Of a stretch of DNA of 64,000 nt, positions 31,026-39,529 are shown piece after piece (the first letter of the stretch is position 1; every line of letters starts with the position of its first letter). The DNA comes from an uncultured Verrucomicrobia subdivision 3 bacterium (lineage in GTDB: Bacteria > Verrucomicrobiota > Verrucomicrobiia > Limisphaerales > UBA11358), in NCBI GenBank assembly GCA_903895255.1, contig CAITTG010000097.1, forward strand, positions 62,001-126,000, given 5' to 3'. The notes beneath the pieces are model-generated. The model was not told where the DNA came from. It did no database searches and saw only the letters and a program-made list of their open reading frames with translations. Both the position numbers and the translations under genes were made by a program.

Positions 31026-32354
31026 ATGAAATCGAAATTGCTTTTGCTGACGGTCGCCCTGCTAATCCTGTGGCTCCTCGCCATCCCCGTCGCTCAGGCC
31101 CAGGGCTTGAGCTTCACTACCAACACCTATGGCGTGGGCTCTTTCCCACTCTCCCTCATCGCCGCCGAGACCTCGGGTGACGGCAAACCCGACCTGGTCA
31201 CCGCCAATAGTTCTTCCGGCAACCTCACGATCCTCACGAACAATCGCAGCGGCCTCTTCGGCACCAATGCCAGTCCGGCCACCGGGGCGGACCCCGTGTT
31301 TGTCGCGGCGATTGACCTCTATGGCAATGGCCTCACCAATCTGATCAGCGCCAATTACTCCGGCAATTTCCTGACGGTCTTAACCAACAATGGCCATGGC
31401 GTCTATGGCTCGAATGCCACTCTTAGCGTGGCGCTTACCCAGCCGATTGGCCTCGCGGTGGCCGACGTTAACGGCGATGGCAAACCCGATTTGATTTGCG
31501 CCAACGCCGGCGCCACGTTTCTCACCATTTATCTGAATAACGGCGCGGGCGGGCTCACCCCCAGTGCCACCGTGGGCGTGGGCAACTCACCTTCCTATGT
31601 CATCGCGGCGGACATCAATGGCGACGGCAAGCCCGACCTGATCTGCGCCAATTCCAGTGATAACACCCTCTCCGTCCTCACCAATAATGGTAGTGGCAAT
31701 TTTTCGCTGTCTGCCACCCTGACGGTCGGGGCCAAGCCAGTGTGTGTCGTGGCCGTGGATGTCAACGGCGATGGCAAGCCCGACTTGGTGTGCGCCAATT
31801 ATAGTGGCAGCAGCCTGACGGTTTTGACCAATCGCGGCTTGGGCCAGTTTGGCTCCAATTCCACCATCAACGTTGGCACCTTGGTAAGCGGCGTGGCCGC
31901 AGCAGACTTCAATGGCGACGGCAAGCCCGACCTAGTTTGTTGCACCGCGGGTCTGAAAAATGAGGTGTTGATCCTCACCAACAATGGCGGGGGTATTTTC
32001 AGCTCCAACACCAGCATCACCTTCGGAAGCGCCCTGGTGTCGGTCGTGGCCACCGATCTAAATGGCGATGGTCTTCCCGATGTGGCCACCGTGTCCAATT
32101 CCGGGTTGGTCACCGTCTTGACCCAAGCGGGCGTGGTCCGGCCGGTGCTCGGAATCAAACATCCGAACGCGAGTTCGGTGATCCTCACCTGGGTTTCCGC
32201 CACCACCACCTTTGTGGTGCAGACCAATAACAATCTGGCCACCACCAACTGGCTCCCCGCCAATCTGACCATCACCAATGTGGCCGTGACCAATCAAGGC
32301 GCCACGCTCAGCCCGCTCCCACCCGGAAAACTCTTTTTCCGGCTGGTGCATTAG
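31026..32354 (+). CDS. Secreted FG-GAP/VCBS repeat protein
   Basis: 442 residues. A good ribosome site (GGGAGGG, 31009-31015) and a signal peptide (to AQAQG) support the start. The body is about seven FG-GAP/VCBS repeats with repeated DxNGDGxPDL calcium-type loops (VNGDGKPDLI, INGDGKPDLI, FNGDGKPDLV), a likely beta-propeller. The C-terminal ~70 residues form a small beta domain ending KLFFRLVH, a common ending of large secreted verrucomicrobial proteins; there is no PEP-CTERM tail. It is probably a surface or extracellular binding protein. Its ligand is unknown. Confidence 0.9.
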   Translation: MKSKLLLLTVALLILWLLAIPVAQAQGLSFTTNTYGVGSFPLSLIAAETSGDGKPDLVTANSSSGNLTILTNNRSGLFGTNASPATGADPVFVAAIDLYGNGLTNLISANYSGNFLTVLTNNGHGVYGSNATLSVALTQPIGLAVADVNGDGKPDLICANAGATFLTIYLNNGAGGLTPSATVGVGNSPSYVIAADINGDGKPDLICANSSDNTLSVLTNNGSGNFSLSATLTVGAKPVCVVAVDVNGDGKPDLVCANYSGSSLTVLTNRGLGQFGSNSTINVGTLVSGVAAADFNGDGKPDLVCCTAGLKNEVLILTNNGGGIFSSNTSITFGSALVSVVATDLNGDGLPDVATVSNSGLVTVLTQAGVVRPVLGIKHPNASSVILTWVSATTTFVVQTNNNLATTNWLPANLTITNVAVTNQGATLSPLPPGKLFFRLVH

Positions 32355-32428
32355 TTGAGCGAGCTTTGACAAGACCGGGCCGCTCTGGGCCGGCCTCGCC
32401 CAGCGACACCGCCGTCCGGCCATTCGCG

Positions 32429-33811
32429 TTACGCTCCAATTTCCTGTTTCAGCGCCGCCATGATTTTTTGGGACCAATGCTGGAGCGCCGCCTCATCGCT
32501 GCCTTCCACCAGCAGCCGGATCTTCGGCTCCGTGCCGGAATAACGCAGCAACAACCGCCCGCCCTGCGCTTTCAAGTGCTTTTCCGCCTCCGCCACCAGT
32601 ACGTTCACGCCGTTCAATTCTTCAAACGGCTTTTTCTCCCGGACCTTGAGGTTCGACACCACCTGGGGAAAGCGCGTCCAGCATTTTGCGAGTTGGGAGA
32701 GCGGCTGTTTCCGCGCCTTCATGATGCGCAGGATTTGCAACGCCGCCACCAGGCCGTCCCCGGTGCTGCTGTAATCCTTGAAAATCAGGTGCCCGCTCTG
32801 CTCGCCACCGAAGTTGTAACCGCCGCGCAGCATCTCATCGATCACATTTTTATCACCCACCGGCGTGCGCAGCATTTTGCCACCCGCCTTGGTGATGGCC
32901 GCCTCCAGCCCGGCATTACTCATGACCGTGCTGACCAGCGTCCGGTGGGCCAGCGTGCCTTCCGCCAGCATTTCCAGCGTGGCAATGGCCATGATGTCAT
33001 CGCCGTCAATCTCTTGGCCGTTTTCATCACACAGAATCACCCGGTCGGCGTCCCCGTCATGGGCAATCCCTACATGCGCCTGGTTGGCCACCACGCTCTG
33101 GCACAGGGCCGCTGGATAGAGTGAGCCGCAATTGTCATTGATGTTTTTGCCGTTCGGCTGGTTCCCCATCACGATGATGTCCGCCCCCAGCTCGGTCAGC
33201 ACACTGGGGGTGGATTTGTAGGCCGCGCCGTTGCCACAATCCACCACGATGCGCAGTCCTTCGAGCGTCAGCCCCCGCGGGAAACTGGCTTTGGCATATT
33301 CAATGTAGCGCCCCAGGGCGTCGTCCACGCGAATGGCCTTGCCGATCTCCAACGCGGTGGGATGGATGGATTCGATCTCGCCGCTAAACACGAGTTTTTC
33401 GATTTGGTTCTCCACTTTGTCGTCGAGCTTGAACCCGTCGGCACGAAAGAATTTGATCCCGTTATCGGTGTAAGGATTGTGCGAGGCGGTGATGACGATG
33501 CCCGCATCCGCCCGCAGGCTGCGGGTGATGTACGCCACCCCGGGAGTCGGCAGTGGCCCGATGAACACCACGTCCACGCCGCTGGAGAGAATGCCCGAGG
33601 AAATGGCATTTTCGAGCATGTAACCGGAGAGGCGCGTGTCCTTGCCGATCACAATGCGGTGGGGGCCATGCCCGCGGGCCTGACGCTCACGGGTTTTAAA
33701 AACATGCGCCGCCGCGCGACCAAGTTTCAGGGCGGTTTCCGCGGTCACCGGTTCAATGTTCGCCGTGCCGCGCACGCCATCCGTGCCGAATATTTTTTTG
33801 TTGTTGCTCAT
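32429..33811 (-). CDS. glmM: Phosphoglucosamine mutase
   Basis: 460 residues. It opens with KIFGTDGVRGTAN and has the catalytic-serine loop ITASHNPYTDNGIKF, the metal loop HDGDADRVILCDE and the C-terminal phosphate site RYSGTEPKIRLLVEG. It makes glucosamine-1-phosphate for UDP-GlcNAc, a precursor of peptidoglycan and polysaccharides. The genomic order cdaA-cdaR-glmM supports the assignment over other phosphohexomutases. Confidence 0.96.
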   Translation of the reverse strand: MSNNKKIFGTDGVRGTANIEPVTAETALKLGRAAAHVFKTRERQARGHGPHRIVIGKDTRLSGYMLENAISSGILSSGVDVVFIGPLPTPGVAYITRSLRADAGIVITASHNPYTDNGIKFFRADGFKLDDKVENQIEKLVFSGEIESIHPTALEIGKAIRVDDALGRYIEYAKASFPRGLTLEGLRIVVDCGNGAAYKSTPSVLTELGADIIVMGNQPNGKNINDNCGSLYPAALCQSVVANQAHVGIAHDGDADRVILCDENGQEIDGDDIMAIATLEMLAEGTLAHRTLVSTVMSNAGLEAAITKAGGKMLRTPVGDKNVIDEMLRGGYNFGGEQSGHLIFKDYSSTGDGLVAALQILRIMKARKQPLSQLAKCWTRFPQVVSNLKVREKKPFEELNGVNVLVAEAEKHLKAQGGRLLLRYSGTEPKIRLLVEGSDEAALQHWSQKIMAALKQEIGA

Positions 33812-33840
33812 GGGTTGATAAAAATAGGAGTAGGGAAAAT

Positions 33841-34257
33841 TCAGCGCCGGGGCGGGGGCAGCACCACGCCCACCTTGGCGGGGGTGACCGAGATGAGCGT
33901 CACCCCGGCAGGGGTGGAAACGTCCACCCGGCGGTTCAGATCCTTGACGTCGCCAATCTCCGTCATGTCCACCATGGGACGCACCTGGTTGCCCTGCAAT
34001 CCTGCCATAATGTCGGGCGGACCGCTGACCGTCACGGAGACGGTGCCGGGCAGCACCCGAAAATCCCTCACGTCTGAAGCGGTGGACACAATCAGCACCG
34101 GCAGGTTCTCAAAAGTCACCGTGCTTGCCGCCAGGGGCACCGCCGGCGCCTGCGATTCCTCGTATATGCGGTGCACCGTCAGCCACAGCACCAGGGCCAG
34201 GGCCAGGGAGAACAGCTTCCACGGCAGATCTTTCACCAGTAAATCCTTCATGCGCAC
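33841..34257 (-). CDS. cdaR: YbbR/CdaR-like membrane protein
   Basis: 138 residues; ATG 34257 (MRMKDLL) or 34251. One N-terminal transmembrane helix (WKLFSLALALVLWLTV) is followed by what looks like a single YbbR-type beta domain, shorter than the usual four-domain Firmicutes CdaR. CdaR controls the diadenylate cyclase CdaA at the membrane. It lies 4 bp after cdaA and 29 bp before glmM, the classical order. Confidence 0.82.
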   Translation of the reverse strand: MRMKDLLVKDLPWKLFSLALALVLWLTVHRIYEESQAPAVPLAASTVTFENLPVLIVSTASDVRDFRVLPGTVSVTVSGPPDIMAGLQGNQVRPMVDMTEIGDVKDLNRRVDVSTPAGVTLISVTPAKVGVVLPPPRR

Positions 34258-34261
34258 GTCT

Positions 34262-35128
34262 TCATTTGCTGGCGGACCGCGCTGGGGGGCGCGGTTCCCG
34301 TTTCGTGATCACCGCCGGGCCGGACGCCGGCCGGTCGCTAAACCGGCGGCGGAACCAGGCCGCCATCCCCCGCGCCTCCGCCGGCCGCACAATGACCGAG
34401 GTGAGGAAGGATCGCAATTCCTCCGGTGTCACCCCGCGCACCAACTGGCCCTTGTAAGCATGCGAAATCAAACCGGTTTCCTCGGAAACCACCACCACCA
34501 CGGCGTCCGTTTCCTCGCTCAAACCAATCGCCGCGCGATGCCGCGTGCCCAGGGATTTGTTCAAATCCAAACGCTGCGTCAGGGGAAAAATACAGGCGGC
34601 ATAGGCAATGCGGTCACCCTTGATAATCACCCCGCCGTCGTGAATCGCGTTATTCGGGAAAAAAATCGTTTCGAGCATCTCCGGCGTGGCGTCGCAGTCC
34701 ACCCGGATGCCCGATTCCACCGCCTCCTGCAACTGGATGGATTGCTCAATGGCAATCAGGGCGCCGATGCGAATATCCGCCAGCCGCTCGACCGTCTGGA
34801 TGACGACCTCGATGCTTTCGCGCTGTTCGCTCGCACTGGCGAAGAAGGGCAGGTTGCCCAGCTCGGCCAGCATGCGGCGCAGTTCCGGCTGGAAGATGAC
34901 CAGCACCGCCACCGCGAAGAAAGCCGAGAAGGTGCCCAACAGCAGGCGGAGAATCTTTAAATCCAAAAGGGTGGTGACCAGCGTCAGGGCCAGCAGCACC
35001 AGGACAAACCCAATGACGACCGGCCACCCGCGCGTTCCCCGCAGGAAACGGAAGGCGTAATAGATGGTGACCGCGAGGATTAAAATTTCCAGCGCGGGCC
35101 GCCAGGCCAGTTGGAGATAAGTCGCCAT
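34262..35128 (-). CDS. cdaA: Diadenylate cyclase (c-di-AMP synthase)
   Basis: 288 residues: three N-terminal transmembrane helices and a DAC domain. The catalytic region is present: DGGVIIKGDRI (the usual DGA is DGG here) and GTRHRAAIGLSE with the RHR motif. It joins two ATP molecules to form cyclic di-AMP at the inner membrane. Its ATG overlaps the folP stop as TAATG, which implies coupling. Confidence 0.93.
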   Translation of the reverse strand: MATYLQLAWRPALEILILAVTIYYAFRFLRGTRGWPVVIGFVLVLLALTLVTTLLDLKILRLLLGTFSAFFAVAVLVIFQPELRRMLAELGNLPFFASASEQRESIEVVIQTVERLADIRIGALIAIEQSIQLQEAVESGIRVDCDATPEMLETIFFPNNAIHDGGVIIKGDRIAYAACIFPLTQRLDLNKSLGTRHRAAIGLSEETDAVVVVVSEETGLISHAYKGQLVRGVTPEELRSFLTSVIVRPAEARGMAAWFRRRFSDRPASGPAVITKREPRPPARSASK

Positions 35129-35967
35129 TATTTGCGGAGGGCCAGGACGGCTTCGGTCATGCGCACCGCCTGAACCGTCGCCGCCACATCATGGGTACGA
35201 ATGATTTGCACGCCCGCCTCGACTGCCATGCTGGCGCAAGCCAGCGAGGCGGGCAAGCGTTCATTTGGCTCCGCGCCGAGTAATTTCTGAATGAACGATT
35301 TGCGCGAGACTCCCAAGAGCACCGGCCGGCCAAACCGCGCAAATTCCGCCAGTGCTGCCAGCAGTTGCAAATTGTGCGCCAGCGTTTTGCCAAAACCAAT
35401 GCCCACATCCAGCACCACCTGCTCCGCCGCCACCCCCGCCCGGGACAGCCGCTCCAGCCGGTCGGCAAAAAACGCGTCCACCTCGGCCACCACATTCTCG
35501 TAATGCGGGGCGGTCTGCATCGTCCGCGGCCTTCCCTGGGCGTGCATGCACACATAACCCGCGCCCGCCTCCGCCACCACCCGCCACAAGGCCTCCTCCT
35601 CCCGGAACGCCGCCACATCATTGACCATCGCGGCGCCGGCCGCGAGGGCGGCGCGGGCCACGGCGGGTTTGGTGGTGTCGATCGAGATCAGCACGCGGGT
35701 TTGCGCCGCCAGCGCGGTGATCACCGGCAGCACCCGGGCCAGTTCCTCCGCCTCCGTGGCCGGCACCGCCCCCGGCCGCGAGGAATCGCCGCCCACATCC
35801 AGGATTTCCGCCCCTTCCGCCGCCAGTTGCAACCCGTGCGCCACCGCCGCCGCCGGCGTGAAAAACCGCCCGCCGTCGTAGAAGGAATCCGGCGTCACAT
35901 TCACAATCCCCATCACCACCGTGCGGCGCGGAAAAATCCATTCCATCTGTTTTGCCCGAAAAATCAT
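35128..35967 (-). CDS. folP: Dihydropteroate synthase
   Basis: 279 residues; starts at 35967 or 35946 (MEWIFPRR). Family motifs: GIVNVTPDSFYDGGRF, EILDVGGDSSRPGA, SIDTTKPAVA, MVNDVAAF, DVGIGFGKT and the C-terminal RTHDV. It condenses p-aminobenzoate with the pterin diphosphate in folate synthesis; sulfonamides compete at this site. It is the first gene of folP-cdaA-cdaR-glmM. Confidence 0.95.
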   Translation of the reverse strand: MIFRAKQMEWIFPRRTVVMGIVNVTPDSFYDGGRFFTPAAAVAHGLQLAAEGAEILDVGGDSSRPGAVPATEAEELARVLPVITALAAQTRVLISIDTTKPAVARAALAAGAAMVNDVAAFREEEALWRVVAEAGAGYVCMHAQGRPRTMQTAPHYENVVAEVDAFFADRLERLSRAGVAAEQVVLDVGIGFGKTLAHNLQLLAALAEFARFGRPVLLGVSRKSFIQKLLGAEPNERLPASLACASMAVEAGVQIIRTHDVAATVQAVRMTEAVLALRK

Positions 35968-36371
35968 GATCGGTTAAATGCCCGGCGACTGGCCTGATTG
36001 CCGGTTGCCTGACTCCCCGGCGCGCGGGTTGGTGACCCGCAGTACGTTGCTCCGCTGACCGGCGTCCCCTGCTCGGAGTGCCGGCTTAACGCGGCTGCCC
36101 CCACCACCAGTCCGCCAACATCTCCAACCAGCGGCCCTGGTCTCGCAGGAAACGACGCAAGGAGTTCATTAAACTTCCGCCGTGGCCGAACAACCTCGAT
36201 TGGCCGCCTCCCTGAGCACCACGGCGAAACTCGTGTTTCCCAAAATGATGGTCGCTGGTTTGGAACTTTCATCAAAACAACAGCGTCCTACTAGAAGTGG
36301 CGGAAAACAAGCGTAAAGCCCCAAACCGAAAAACTCTTACAATTCCGGGAAAACCGTGATATCCTGCCATC
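35968..36371 (+). other. 404-bp gap between folP and the antitoxin
   Basis: No gene is supported. It contains a short GC hairpin (GCGGGT/ACCCGC near 36027-36043) and a weak plus-strand promoter pattern just before the antitoxin: TTACAA 36337-36342, 17 bp, TATCCT 36360-36365, which would leave almost no leader before ATG 36372. Confidence 0.35.
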
Positions 36372-36566
36372 ATGAAAACGGAAACCGTTGAAATCCCCGT
36401 TGCCGTTCTCGCGTCTGTCGAAACCCTCGACGAGCTTCAGGATTGGCTCACGGCCCGGCATCCCGGCGTGCTCGCCGAATTGCGCGCAGCCCGGCGCGAA
36501 GACTTGGCCGGTAAGTTCAAACCTTGGAAACCCCGCCACCAGCCGTGTCCTACAGGATCGAAATAG
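36372..36566 (+). CDS. Small antitoxin-like protein
   Basis: 64 residues, with a helical N-terminal part (VAVLASVETLDELQDWLTARHPGVLAEL) and a basic, Pro/Trp-rich tail (AGKFKPWKPRH). This layout is common for antitoxins paired with RelE/ParE toxins. Its end overlaps the toxin start by 22 bp, as in type II modules. The role is inferred from the neighbour. Confidence 0.6.
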   Translation: MKTETVEIPVAVLASVETLDELQDWLTARHPGVLAELRAARREDLAGKFKPWKPRHQPCPTGSK

Positions 36567-36820
36567 GTGCCAAGGCTGATGCCCAGCTTGCCGGTCTGGA
36601 TGCCTCCATCGGTGCGGTAGTCGAACGCAAAATTTAATGGCTGGCGGAAAACGCCGCCGCCATGATTCATCGCCGGCTGGTCGGCATGCCTGATGATTTG
36701 GCCGGACTCTCCAAACTTCGCGTGGGCGATTACCGTGTCATTTATTGGATTTACCCTTCAAAAAAGCTTGTCCGCATTTATCGCATCCAGCACCGGTCGG
36801 AAGTCTATCGGCAACTCTAA
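36545..36820 (+). pseudogene. RelE/ParE-type toxin gene interrupted by a stop codon
   Basis: From GTG 36545 the frame reads VSYRIEIGAKADAQL and so on, then hits TAA at 36635-36637, and continues in the same frame as WLAENAAAMIHRRL, KLRVGDYRVIYWIY, VRIYRIQHRSEVYRQL to TAA 36818. The second part has the RelE/ParE core (GDYRVIY, and the C-terminal HRSEVY). About 91 codons in total is the normal toxin length. A single base change to or from TAA would restore it, so it is a young nonsense mutation or a sequencing error. A restart at ATG 36659 would make only the C-terminal part. Confidence 0.8.
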
Positions 36821-36977
36821 ACCTTGGCGACGAATCTATAATTAGAAACCATAAACGCCGGTGCCTCATGCCGGAGTCAACCGCCCGCAAATCGAGGCCG
36901 AATACCTTTTGGTCCAAATGAAATAAGTTGAGTTACTTGCCATCACCGACTGCTTTCAAATTGACGGTCTTGGAGTC

Positions 36978-37250
36978 GTGCTGCCGCCCGATTTTTCCGT
37001 GCCAGGTGGTCGTTGGGCAACCCGAAGGGAATCGGTGAAGTTGGTGATGCCTGATGGCCAGGATTTTGAGACCCCGGCGATATTCGAACTTGCGCACTTT
37101 AAACTATCCAACCCGTCGGTTGCGATGGACCGTCGATATCGAGTTGCAATCTGGCTGCCAGAAAAGCTGAGTGCGGAGGTGCCCATCAGTAGCCGGCTTT
37201 TCATTTCACATGAACTTGGCGATGCCTTATTGCCAAAATCCCTGGCCTAA
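36978..37250 (+). CDS. Conserved-looking hypothetical protein, start uncertain
   Basis: 90 residues from GTG 36978. The open frame extends upstream to 36927 and there reads VELLAITDCFQIDGLGV, which looks like coding sequence but has no usual start codon, so the true N-terminus may have been lost. The body has DFSVPGGRW, VKLVMPDGQDFETPA and VAIWLPEKLSAEVPISS, a small beta-rich domain by appearance. No family is recognised. Confidence 0.45.
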   Translation: MLPPDFSVPGGRWATRRESVKLVMPDGQDFETPAIFELAHFKLSNPSVAMDRRYRVAIWLPEKLSAEVPISSRLFISHELGDALLPKSLA

Positions 37251-37339
37251 ACAGTCTCCTTAAAGGCTTCTCAATATTAATAAATTGAGCTTGGTTATGG
37301 CGGGATTTTCACCACTGACAATTGCCACCACCCGGCGCT

Positions 37340-37367
37340 TCTTCATTCATCATTCTGCCTTGTTCAT
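37340..37367 (-). repeat. Short purine-rich repeat 3' of a stop codon, copy 1
   Basis: On the minus strand it reads AAGGCAGAATGATGAATGAA at its core. It begins about 5 nt after the stop of the sugar-transferase gene. Copy 2 is at 40740-40769. Confidence 0.4.
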
Positions 37368-37372
37368 TCGCC

Positions 37373-38770
37373 TCATTTTGCCCCCGTCCCCCGCAGCACC
37401 GCCGGAATCGTCATCAACAATATCTTCAAGTCCAGACTCAGCGACCAGTTGTCAATATACTCCAAATCCAGCCGCACCCATTCGCGAAAGTCATTGATCT
37501 GGTTCCGCCCCTTCACCTGCCACAGGCACGTCAGCCCGGGTTTGACGCTCAGCCGGCGACGGTGCGACAGATTTTCAAACCGTTTCACCTCATCCACCGG
37601 CAGCGGCCGCGGACCCACCAGGCTCATGTCGCCTTTCAAAACGTTGAAAATCTGCGGCAGCTCGTCCAGGCTCCATTTTCGCAAAAATTTCCCCGCCGGC
37701 GTGATCCGCGGGTCATTGGTAACCTTGAAGACCGGCCCCGTCATTTCGTTCATGGCCGAAAGCTCATGCTTGAACTGCTCGGCATTCGTGACCATCGTGC
37801 GAAACTTGTAAATCGTGAACGGCCGGCCGTTCAGCCCCGAGCGTTGCTGCCGGAACAGGATGGGTCCCGGCGAGGTGATTTTCAGATACAGCGCGATTAG
37901 CAGGAACAACCAGGAAAAGCAGATGAGAAAAACCAGCGCCCCGACCAGGTCCATGGCCTGCTTGACCACAATCCGCCAGGAGGCCTCCGGCGTGGTCCGG
38001 AAAATCAGCAGCGGCCGGCCCAGTAATTCGTCCAGACTCGTGCGGGAAATCTGGGTGCTGAAGAAATCCGCGACCAGCCAGACCTCCACCCCCTCCAGCT
38101 CGCACGCCCTGATCACATACTCCACCTGTTCGAAATTCGTATGCTTGGCGCTGAGGATCACCCCGTAAACCGAGTGGTTGTGCAACTCCGCCACCAATTG
38201 CTGCACCGGGGTCTCCACCAGGTTCACCTCGGCCACGATGGTAACACTGTGATCCGCGCGCGTGGTCAGTTCCTCCCGGATGCGGACGATTTCGCGCTCG
38301 ATGCCCACCAGAATGAACCGGCGTTTGAACTGGGCCTGCGCCAGGTGGCTGCCCATGTACCAGCGGATGATTTCTTCCTTGGTAAAAATCAGGCAAAAGC
38401 TGATGAACCCAAAAAACGCCGGCACCGCGCGCGGGATGAACAGGTGAAACGCATACATGGTCAGCACCAGGCCCAGCGTGACAATGACCACCCCCTTCAG
38501 CAACGGCCATAAAATCGCGCTCCGCGGCCCCACCAGCGGCCGGTTGTAAAAACCCTGCGATTCCAGCACCAGCGGCGCCGCTGGAATCAGCGCAAAGTAC
38601 AGCCAGACCACGTTGTTAAAAGCGTCGGTGGGAATCATCCCAAAATTAAACCACTCGATGACATCGGGGTTGACACGCAGCAGATTGGCCATCCAGAAAC
38701 TGAAGCCGAACAGACAGGCATCGGTCAGTTGATGCATTTGCATCCGGATATGTAGGTCGCGTCGCAGCAT
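37373..38770 (-). CDS. Polyprenyl-phosphate sugar-1-phosphate transferase (exopolysaccharide initiation)
   Basis: 465 residues: four N-terminal transmembrane helices, a CoA-binding-like middle region (~130-260), a fifth helix (VFLICFSWLFLLIALYLKI) and the C-terminal bacterial sugar transferase domain with PILFRQQRSGLNGRPF, KWSLDELPQIFNVLKGDMSLVGPRPLP and KPGLTCLWQVKGRN. It transfers the first sugar-phosphate to undecaprenyl phosphate at the inner membrane. It follows EpsI by 18 bp in the second exosortase operon. Confidence 0.94.
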   Translation of the reverse strand: MLRRDLHIRMQMHQLTDACLFGFSFWMANLLRVNPDVIEWFNFGMIPTDAFNNVVWLYFALIPAAPLVLESQGFYNRPLVGPRSAILWPLLKGVVIVTLGLVLTMYAFHLFIPRAVPAFFGFISFCLIFTKEEIIRWYMGSHLAQAQFKRRFILVGIEREIVRIREELTTRADHSVTIVAEVNLVETPVQQLVAELHNHSVYGVILSAKHTNFEQVEYVIRACELEGVEVWLVADFFSTQISRTSLDELLGRPLLIFRTTPEASWRIVVKQAMDLVGALVFLICFSWLFLLIALYLKITSPGPILFRQQRSGLNGRPFTIYKFRTMVTNAEQFKHELSAMNEMTGPVFKVTNDPRITPAGKFLRKWSLDELPQIFNVLKGDMSLVGPRPLPVDEVKRFENLSHRRRLSVKPGLTCLWQVKGRNQINDFREWVRLDLEYIDNWSLSLDLKILLMTIPAVLRGTGAK

Positions 38771-38788
38771 GATTCTGAGGGTCCAGGA

Positions 38789-39529
38789 TTAGCGGGCGGC
38801 CGCGTTCATCGCCAGTTTCTCCCGGGGCACCAGTTGAAACTCGGGCACCGAATCCACCATGAGTTGCTTCATCCGCTCAAAGGTGGCGGCCTCTTGTCCA
38901 GGTTCACACACGGAAAAATAGCTGATATAGGCAAAACGATCCAGCACCCCGGTGGCCAGCATGTCCCGGGCCATCCACCACATCCGCTGCCAGTGTTCGG
39001 CAGTGTACTTGCTGCCATCCACAAACCAGTAAACATAAACCCCGCGCAACACCCGGGGTTGCCCGGCAATCTCCGTTTTCAAAGTCGCCACCAGGTGCAT
39101 GACCGGCAGTTGATACGTAAATGGCCGGGTCATGGGCAGCAGTTCCACCTTCGAGGCGGCATCCTCAATCGCCCAGCCCTGGCCGGTGAGACATACTTGC
39201 GGCTTGTGGATGCTGGAGCGGTCCGTGCCCATCAAAACCACGTTCACCGCGGACTGAAACCCGTCCCGGCCGTGGAACAACGCACTGCCAAAGCTCGTGT
39301 CCGCCGGCAGCGCATCCACCACCACCTGGGCCTGGGTGGTAAGCAAAATATCGTAGCCCGGCAACTGCGTGGGCAACACCACCTGTAAATTGTGTGAACC
39401 CGGCAGCGGCCGCGTGCGCACCCCGGGCTGGCCCAGAGTTCGGTTGGCCCCCGCATGCTTGATCACCGCGGCCGTGGCGGCGGTCAATGCCAGAAACACC
39501 ACCAATATGAGCGTCTTTTGCCGGTTCAT
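38789..39529 (-). CDS. EpsI-domain exosortase-associated protein
   Basis: 246 residues from ATG 39529 (MNRQKTLIL), in a TGATG overlap with the exosortase stop; a GTG one codon earlier is possible. One N-terminal transmembrane helix, then the EpsI signature HKPQVCLTGQGWAI. EpsI proteins travel with exosortases and exopolysaccharide genes. The signature here is closer to the consensus than in the locus 1 copy. Confidence 0.88.
   Translation of the reverse strand: MNRQKTLILVVFLALTAATAAVIKHAGANRTLGQPGVRTRPLPGSHNLQVVLPTQLPGYDILLTTQAQVVVDALPADTSFGSALFHGRDGFQSAVNVVLMGTDRSSIHKPQVCLTGQGWAIEDAASKVELLPMTRPFTYQLPVMHLVATLKTEIAGQPRVLRGVYVYWFVDGSKYTAEHWQRMWWMARDMLATGVLDRFAYISYFSVCEPGQEAATFERMKQLMVDSVPEFQLVPREKLAMNAAAR

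Noticed and set aside
36027-36043. GC hairpin GCGGGT/ACCCGC upstream of the antitoxin, as a possible third REP-like element
   Set aside because: The GTAG tetranucleotide is missing (GTAC on the relevant strand) and the stem is short.
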